Part shown: positions 13,358-17,780 of the stretch, piece by piece
Numbering within the stretch: the stretch's first letter is position 1
Layout: each line of letters starts with the position of its first letter
Origin: Chloroflexota bacterium
Lineage (GTDB): Bacteria > Chloroflexota > Dormibacteria > Aeolococcales > Aeolococcaceae
NCBI GenBank assembly: GCA_005889515.1
Contig: VBHE01000167.1
Span: 1-17,780, forward strand
Direction of reading: 5' to 3'
Length of the DNA: 17,780 nt
Program-made: the position numbers and the translations under genes
Notes under the pieces: generated by a model
Told to the model about the DNA's origin: nothing
What the model saw: the letters and a program-made list of their open reading frames with translations, nothing else
Databases searched by the model: none

Positions 13358-15537
13358 CCTTCGGGGTGGCCCTGCTCTGGCTGCTCACCTGCGCGGCCGG
13401 GGCCTCGGTCGCCGGCCTGGTGCGGGTCCCGCTGCGGCTCGAGGAGCGCACCGCGGTGGCGATCGTCGCCGGGGTCGCGCTGGGGGCGCTCTGCAGCCTG
13501 GGGACCACCCTGGCGTTCGGGATGAACGCCCCGGGGGTGCTCGCCGGGCCGGTGCTGCTCGGTCTGCTCGGCCTGGGGGTGTCGTTCGGGATGGGCGATC
13601 TCCGCGACCCCTGGCGGGAGTCGCTCGCCGAGGTGCCGGCGCGCTGGCGCAGCCGCGAGCTCTGGCCGCCGCTCGCGCTCCTGGTCGCGGCGGTGACGGG
13701 GTTCAGCGTGCTCTTCGCCCACACCCTCTTCGTCACCGGGCAGGACATCAACGCCGGCTTCTCGACGGTGTGGGCGGACTGGTCGCTCCACGCCACCGCG
13801 GCGAGCAGCTTCGCCGTCGGCCACAACCTGCCGCCCCACGACCCGATCTTCAGCGGCACCCCGTTCCGCTACCCGTTCCTCCCCGACTTCCACTCGGGGA
13901 TGCTGCTCGAGCTCGGCGCGTCGCCGGGAGCCGCGCTCGCGGTCCCCGACGCCGTCCTCTGCGTCGCCGCCGCGCTGCTCCTCGCCTCGCTGGCGCGGCG
14001 GCTGACCGGGTCGGTCGCCGTGGGTGTGGTGGCGATGTCGATCTGCCTGCTCGGGGGCGGGGTGGGCGCGAGCGGGCTGTGGTGGGACGCGTGCGCGCGG
14101 GCCGGGGTGAGCGTGCCGCGCTGCGCCCCGATCCAGGTGGCGCTCCATCCCGGCGACGCGGTGAAGGTGGTCCGCGCCGTCCCCGCCACCGTCGCCGATC
14201 AGCCACGCGCCTACGACGGGCTGCTCACCGACACCGGGCTCCAGCCCGCGGGGAACATCCAGTGGTACACGCCGATGATGGCGTGGTGGCTGCCGCAGCG
14301 CACCTTCGTCCACGGCTTCGCGATCGCGCTCGCGGTGCTGCTCCTCGTCCACTCCGGGCTCGCCCGCCCGCCGCCGGCGTGGTCGCCCTTCCTCGTCGCG
14401 GGGGCGCTCGCCGGGTTGCTCCCGCTCGTCCACGTCCATTCGCTGGTCGCCCTCGGGCTCACCCTCCCGCTCGTGGCCGCGGTGCGCCGGCGCCGGGAGT
14501 GGCTGGGGCTGCTCGGCGTCACCCTGGTGCTCGCCGTGCCCCGGCTCGCGCAGATCGCCTCCGGCGGGCACGGCGTCGAGCAGGGGCCGTTCGGGAGCAA
14601 CGCCTTCCCCTACCTGGAGCCGGGGTGGAAGTGGAACCTCGACAGCGATCCCGGACGGATCGTCAGCCTCTCCACGAACGGCATCGGCGGGGTGGCGAGC
14701 CGGATCGTCCACGTCTTCCTCACCCCCGGGTTCTGGGGGTTCTGGCTGCTGAACACCGGGATCCTGCTCCCCGCCTGCGCCGTGCTCCTCGGAACCGCGG
14801 CGATGCGCCTCGCCCGCCCCATGGGCGTCGACGAGGAGCGTCCCCGCCCCGCCGACCCGACCATCCCGGACGGGCTCGCGCTCCTCTGCGCGCCGTTCAT
14901 GCTCCTCTTCCTGATCGCCAATGTCGTCGTCTTCCAGTCCTGGGACTGGGACAACACCAAGCTCTTCGCCTACTGGCAGATGGCGGCGGCGCTGCTCGTC
15001 GGCGCCTGGGTGGTGCGCTGGTGGCGCGGCGGGATGTGGCGCGCCGCGACCGCGACGGTCGCGCTCGCCAGCGTGCTCCTCTCCGGCGGCCTGGTGATGC
15101 TCCGCCAGCTGCCCTGGACCCCGAGCGGCACCAACCCCGGGAGCTACACCTGGGCGTCGCACGACGACCGGGTGCTCGCCGACCAGGTCGCGGCCCGCAC
15201 TCCGCGCAACGCCGTCATCCTCACCGGCGGCCGGCCCAACGACCCGCTGCTCATCCTCGCCGGCCGGACCGCGGTGATGGGCTATCCGGGCTGGCTGAAC
15301 AGCTATGGCACCGACTTCGGGAGCCGGCCGGACGACGTGCGCGCCATGTACGTCGGCTGCGCCAACGACTCCTCCTGCCCGGTTCCCGGCCTGCTCCGCC
15401 GCTACGGGGTGTCCTTCGTCGAGCTCGGCGGCTGGGAGCGCGACAACCAGTCGGCGAACGAGTCCTGGTGGGCCGCGCACTACCCGGTGCTGGTCCGGTC
15501 CGGCGACGTCACCGTCTACGATGTCCGCCGCTCATGA
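13354..15537 (+). CDS. Large GT-C-like multi-spanning membrane protein, putative glycosyltransferase
   Basis: The 727-residue product has about a dozen hydrophobic segments and a soluble C-terminal domain (about 590-727). An extracytoplasmic loop carries acidic and aromatic residues (GQDINAGF, WADWSLH with Asp142 and His146, then GTPFRYPFLPDF). This resembles the GT-C superfamily of lipid-sugar-dependent transferases, though I cannot name a specific family. The C-terminal part (GRTAVMGYPGWLNSYGTDFGSRPDDV) resembles the tails of such proteins in Chloroflexota-type bacteria. A QSWDWDNTKLF motif lies before a late helix. It is joined to both neighbours by 4-base overlaps (GTGA at 13354, ATGA at 15534), supporting a role in the same pathway as PMT and the GT2. 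Acceptor and sugar are unknown. Confidence 0.72.
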   Translation: MTFGVALLWLLTCAAGASVAGLVRVPLRLEERTAVAIVAGVALGALCSLGTTLAFGMNAPGVLAGPVLLGLLGLGVSFGMGDLRDPWRESLAEVPARWRSRELWPPLALLVAAVTGFSVLFAHTLFVTGQDINAGFSTVWADWSLHATAASSFAVGHNLPPHDPIFSGTPFRYPFLPDFHSGMLLELGASPGAALAVPDAVLCVAAALLLASLARRLTGSVAVGVVAMSICLLGGGVGASGLWWDACARAGVSVPRCAPIQVALHPGDAVKVVRAVPATVADQPRAYDGLLTDTGLQPAGNIQWYTPMMAWWLPQRTFVHGFAIALAVLLLVHSGLARPPPAWSPFLVAGALAGLLPLVHVHSLVALGLTLPLVAAVRRRREWLGLLGVTLVLAVPRLAQIASGGHGVEQGPFGSNAFPYLEPGWKWNLDSDPGRIVSLSTNGIGGVASRIVHVFLTPGFWGFWLLNTGILLPACAVLLGTAAMRLARPMGVDEERPRPADPTIPDGLALLCAPFMLLFLIANVVVFQSWDWDNTKLFAYWQMAAALLVGAWVVRWWRGGMWRAATATVALASVLLSGGLVMLRQLPWTPSGTNPGSYTWASHDDRVLADQVAARTPRNAVILTGGRPNDPLLILAGRTAVMGYPGWLNSYGTDFGSRPDDVRAMYVGCANDSSCPVPGLLRRYGVSFVELGGWERDNQSANESWWAAHYPVLVRSGDVTVYDVRRS

Positions 15538-16262
15538 GCACCCTCCCGGAGTCGATCAGCGCCGTCCTGCCCGCCTACAACGAGGTGGCGGTGATCGCCG
15601 ACACCGTCCGCCGCACCCACGCCGCGCTCGCCGCCTCCGGGGTGGCGAGCAGCGAGGTGATTGTGGTCGATGATGGCAGCAACGACGGTACCGGCGAGCT
15701 GGTCCGCGCCCTCGCCGCAGAGCTGCCGGCGACGCGGCTGCTCACCCATCCCCACAACCTCGGCTACGGGGCGGCGCTGCGCACCGGCTTCGAGGCGGCC
15801 GGGTGCGAGGCGGTGTGGCTGCTCGACAGCGACGGCCAGTTCGACCCCGGTGACCTCGGGCTGCTGCTCGACCTCTGGGAGCCGGGCTCGCTGGTCGCGG
15901 GATATCGCGCACAGCGCCGGGACCCCTGGCCGCGACGGCTCAACCACGCCGCCTTCTTCACCCTGGTGCGCGCGCTCACCGGGCCCACCCTGCGCGATGT
16001 CAACTGCGCCTACAAGCTCTTCGCCCGCGACCTCGGCCTGGGGCTGCGCTCGACAGGGGCGATGATCTCCACCGAGCTCGCGCTCCGCGCCCGCGCCCGC
16101 GGCTGCCGGATCGTCGAGGTGGCGGTCCCGCACCATCCCCGCACCACCGGCGCCGCCACCGGGGCGCGTCCCGCGGTGGTCGCCCGTGCCTTCGTCGAGC
16201 TCGTGGGGATGCGCACCGGGCGCGAGGGCGCGGACGGCGCGCTCCTGCGCCGGCGGCGGTGA
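15534..16262 (+). CDS. GT2 glycosyltransferase, polyprenyl-phosphate sugar synthase-like (DPM1-like)
   Basis: This 242-residue GT-A-fold enzyme has AVLPAYNE (10-17), VIVVDDGSNDGTG with the nucleotide-binding Asp46/Asp47, NLGYGAALRTGF, and the metal-binding LLDSDGQFDP (Asp98, Asp100). DVNCAYKLF, MISTELALRARARG and a VPHHPRTTGAATG stretch close the catalytic domain. Such proteins charge dolichyl or polyprenyl phosphate with mannose or glucose at the cytoplasmic face. It lacks C-terminal membrane helices, as in soluble DPM1-type enzymes. The ATG at 15534 overlaps the upstream stop (ATGA), and its own stop overlaps the next start (GTGA). Being next to PMT, GT-C and PIG-V-like genes, polyprenyl-phosphate-mannose is the likeliest product, but the sugar cannot be read from the sequence. 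Confidence 0.87.
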   Translation: MSTLPESISAVLPAYNEVAVIADTVRRTHAALAASGVASSEVIVVDDGSNDGTGELVRALAAELPATRLLTHPHNLGYGAALRTGFEAAGCEAVWLLDSDGQFDPGDLGLLLDLWEPGSLVAGYRAQRRDPWPRRLNHAAFFTLVRALTGPTLRDVNCAYKLFARDLGLGLRSTGAMISTELALRARARGCRIVEVAVPHHPRTTGAATGARPAVVARAFVELVGMRTGREGADGALLRRRR

Positions 16263-17331
16263 CCGCCGGGGGGTCGCTCTGGCGGCTGGTCCTCCCCCCG
16301 TTCCTCACCGCGCGCGCCGTGGGCCTGCTCGTCCCCCTGCTCACCGCCTGGCAGCAGAGCCCGGCGCGGGGTCTGCCCACCGGCGGCGAGCTGCGCGCCG
16401 CCTTCGACCACTGGGACTCGGAGTCCTACGTGGCGATCGCCGAGCACGGCTATCCCTCGCACCTCGACTTCGGCCTCGGCCAGCCCGGGCACCTCGTCGC
16501 CTTCTTCCCCGGCTACCCGATGCTCATCCGCGCGGTGATGGCGGTCACCGGCGACGCGGTGGTCGCCGGGCTGCTGGTCAGCACCGCCCTCGAGCTCGTC
16601 GCACTCCGGCTGCTCGCCGGGCTCGTGGCCGGCGAGCGCGACCGCAGCGCGGCCCGCTTCGCGACCTGGGTGGTCGCTCTCTGGCCGTACGCCGCCTTCC
16701 TCGGGCTGGTGTACACCGAGAGCACCTTCGCGGCGGCGGTCGCCGGGTCGCTGCTCCTCGCCCGGCGCGGACGGATGGGCTCCGCCTGCCTGGTTGCCTC
16801 GTCCGCCGCCGGGGCAGGCCCACGCTGCAGCTCGCGTGGCTGCTGGTCGTGCCCGTCCCGGTGCTGCTCTTCGGCGCCTACCTGCGCCTCCACACCGGCG
16901 ACTGGCTGGCCTGGTTCCACGCCGAGGGGTCGGTGTCGTTCGACTATCGCCACCTCGACTGGCCCTGGGTGGGGGCGCGCGCGACCTGGGACTCGGTGGT
17001 GATCAGCCCGCTGCCGGCGAGCTCGACGTACGTCTTCGCCGCCGAGCTCGCCTGGGGGGTCGCCGGCGGTGCCGTCTGCGCCGCGCTCTGGATCCGCCGC
17101 CGCCTCCCCGTCTCGCTCACCACGTACTGCACGATGGTGTGGCTGCTGTCCGTGTGTGTCTCGTACTGGATCTCCGTGCCCCGCTACGAGCTCGCCATGT
17201 TCCCCGCGGTCATCGCGCTCTGGGACCTGCTCGCCCGCCGCCCCGACTGGCGCGCCGCCGTGGTGGCGGCGAGCGCCGGCCTCTTCGCCTTCGGGGCCGG
17301 GATCTACGCGAGCGCGAGGTGGCTCGGATGA
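16259..17331 (+). pseudogene. PIG-V-like mannosyltransferase, broken by a frame change
   Basis: Two frames together resemble bacterial PIG-V-type mannosyltransferases, GT-C enzymes that use a polyprenyl-phosphate-mannose donor. The first frame (from GTG 16259) has the FDHWDSESYVAIAEHGYP loop motif (Asp53), AFFPGYPMLIRA and VYTESTFAAAV. Near 16800-16815 coding continues in another frame: RRRGRPTLQLAWLLVVPVPVL, then HTGDWLAWFHAEG and the last helices to 17331. Unshifted, the first frame stops at 17002. The family's 'TRPxG...LLPAL' helix expected at the junction is missing, so a 3n+1 deletion of about 80 bases is likelier than a single lost G, although GGGG at 16811-16814 is a possible error site. 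The 3' frame stays open and still meets the next start as ATGA. Confidence 0.8.
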
Positions 17332-17780
17332 GCGTCCCCGTCGTCGACGCCCACGTCCACATCCTCCCCGACCGGGTGCGGCGCGACCTCGCCGCCATCC
17401 GCGCCGCGGACCGGTGGTTCGGCGCCTGCCACGCGCCCGGGGCGGCGGTGGCCTCCGCCGAGGACCTCGTCGAGGCGATGGACACCGCGGGGGTCGACCG
17501 GGCGGTGTGCTTCACCTGGCCCTTCGCCGATCCCGGCCTCTGCGCCGAGGCGAACGACTACCTCGCCGCCGCGGTCCGCCGCCATCCCGGGCGGCTCGTC
17601 GGTTTCGGCTGCGTCCAGCCCGCCGCTCCGGGCGCCGCCGCCGAGGTGGAGCGATGCGCCCGCCTCGGGCTGCGCGGGCTCGGCGAGCTCAACGCCGACG
17701 CCCAGGGCTGGGCGCTCGAGGACGAGGCGGCGATCGGGCCGGTGGCACGGGCCTCGGCCGCCGCCGCACTCCCCTGGACC
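17328..17780 (+). CDS. Amidohydrolase-2 family protein (partial, runs off the window)
   Basis: The first 151 residues begin MSVPVVDAHVHILPD, giving the Asp7 and His9/His11 metal motif of the amidohydrolase superfamily. A typical barrel follows: VDRAVCFTWPF, LVGFGCVQP, and LGLRGLGELNADAQGW, where the other amidohydrolase in this window has KLHP. The GELN-AQGW form is seen in a separate subgroup of the family. The ATG at 17328 overlaps the upstream stop (ATGA), so it is the last visible gene of the glycosylation operon. Substrate is unknown, and the other metal ligands lie beyond the window. Confidence 0.85.
   Translation, partial: MSVPVVDAHVHILPDRVRRDLAAIRAADRWFGACHAPGAAVASAEDLVEAMDTAGVDRAVCFTWPFADPGLCAEANDYLAAAVRRHPGRLVGFGCVQPAAPGAAAEVERCARLGLRGLGELNADAQGWALEDEAAIGPVARASAAAALPWT

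Noticed and set aside
13260..15480. Very long overlapping frames over the GT-C gene
   Set aside because: Low-complexity Arg/Pro/Gly translations; the 727-codon frame has membrane helices and conserved motifs.
16186..16800. Single intact gene 16186-17331 in the second frame
   Set aside because: Its 5' part is the shadow of the GT2 gene and of the first PIG-V frame; only the part after about 16800 is coding in that frame.

Overview
The window is very GC-rich, roughly three quarters G+C by eye. It uses GTG starts freely and strings genes together with 4-base start/stop overlaps. Together with a bacterial PMT-type O-mannosyltransferase, Pro/Thr-tailed membrane proteins and an actinobacterial-style phosphate-binding lipoprotein, this suggests a high-GC Actinomycetota, Chloroflexota or Dormibacterota-like bacterium. 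That placement is inference from gene style only. I saw no tRNA, rRNA, CRISPR array, transposase or phage gene.

Left part (1-4038). The 5' half of a phosphate-binding lipoprotein gene (pstS, minus strand) runs off the left edge. It is divergent from a small two-helix membrane protein with a PH-like tail. The gap between them holds a perfect 9+9 bp inverted repeat built on GTTCACC, the heptamer known from actinobacterial Pho boxes. A cis-CaaD-type tautomerase gene (minus) follows, then nadA (quinolinate synthase) and mtnA (methylthioribose-1-phosphate isomerase), both plus.

Middle minus-strand block (4050-7550). This block sits between the two methionine-salvage genes mtnA and mtnP. It holds two tandem paralogues of an unrecognised single-pass membrane protein family: a conserved cytoplasmic N-terminus, one helix, and a long Pro/Thr/Ala-rich tail encoded by C-rich repeats. 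Each paralogue is preceded by a tiny ORF with a strong Shine-Dalgarno that overlaps the main start by ATGA or GTGA. The promoter-proximal paralogue is frame-broken inside its membrane helix. A complete metal-dependent amidohydrolase lies at the right end of the block, with its start codon only 8 bp from the divergent mtnP start.

Central operon (7559-10720): mtnP (methylthioadenosine phosphorylase), a crotonase-fold enzyme resembling dienoyl-CoA isomerase, and glpK (glycerol kinase). It is closed by a strong 12-bp GC hairpin with flanking A and T tracts.

Right operon (10899-17780, runs off the edge): a PH-like two-helix membrane protein, PMT-family protein O-mannosyltransferase, a large GT-C-like membrane protein, a DPM1-like GT2, a PIG-V-like mannosyltransferase broken by a frame change, and the start of a second amidohydrolase. 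All five junctions are 4-base ATGA/GTGA overlaps. My reading is a lipid-linked-sugar and protein-glycosylation operon: the GT2 would charge a polyprenyl phosphate with mannose and the multi-spanning enzymes would use it outside the membrane. The Thr/Pro-rich tails of the two paralogues are plausible acceptors. The enzyme families are seen in the sequence; the link to the tails is inference.
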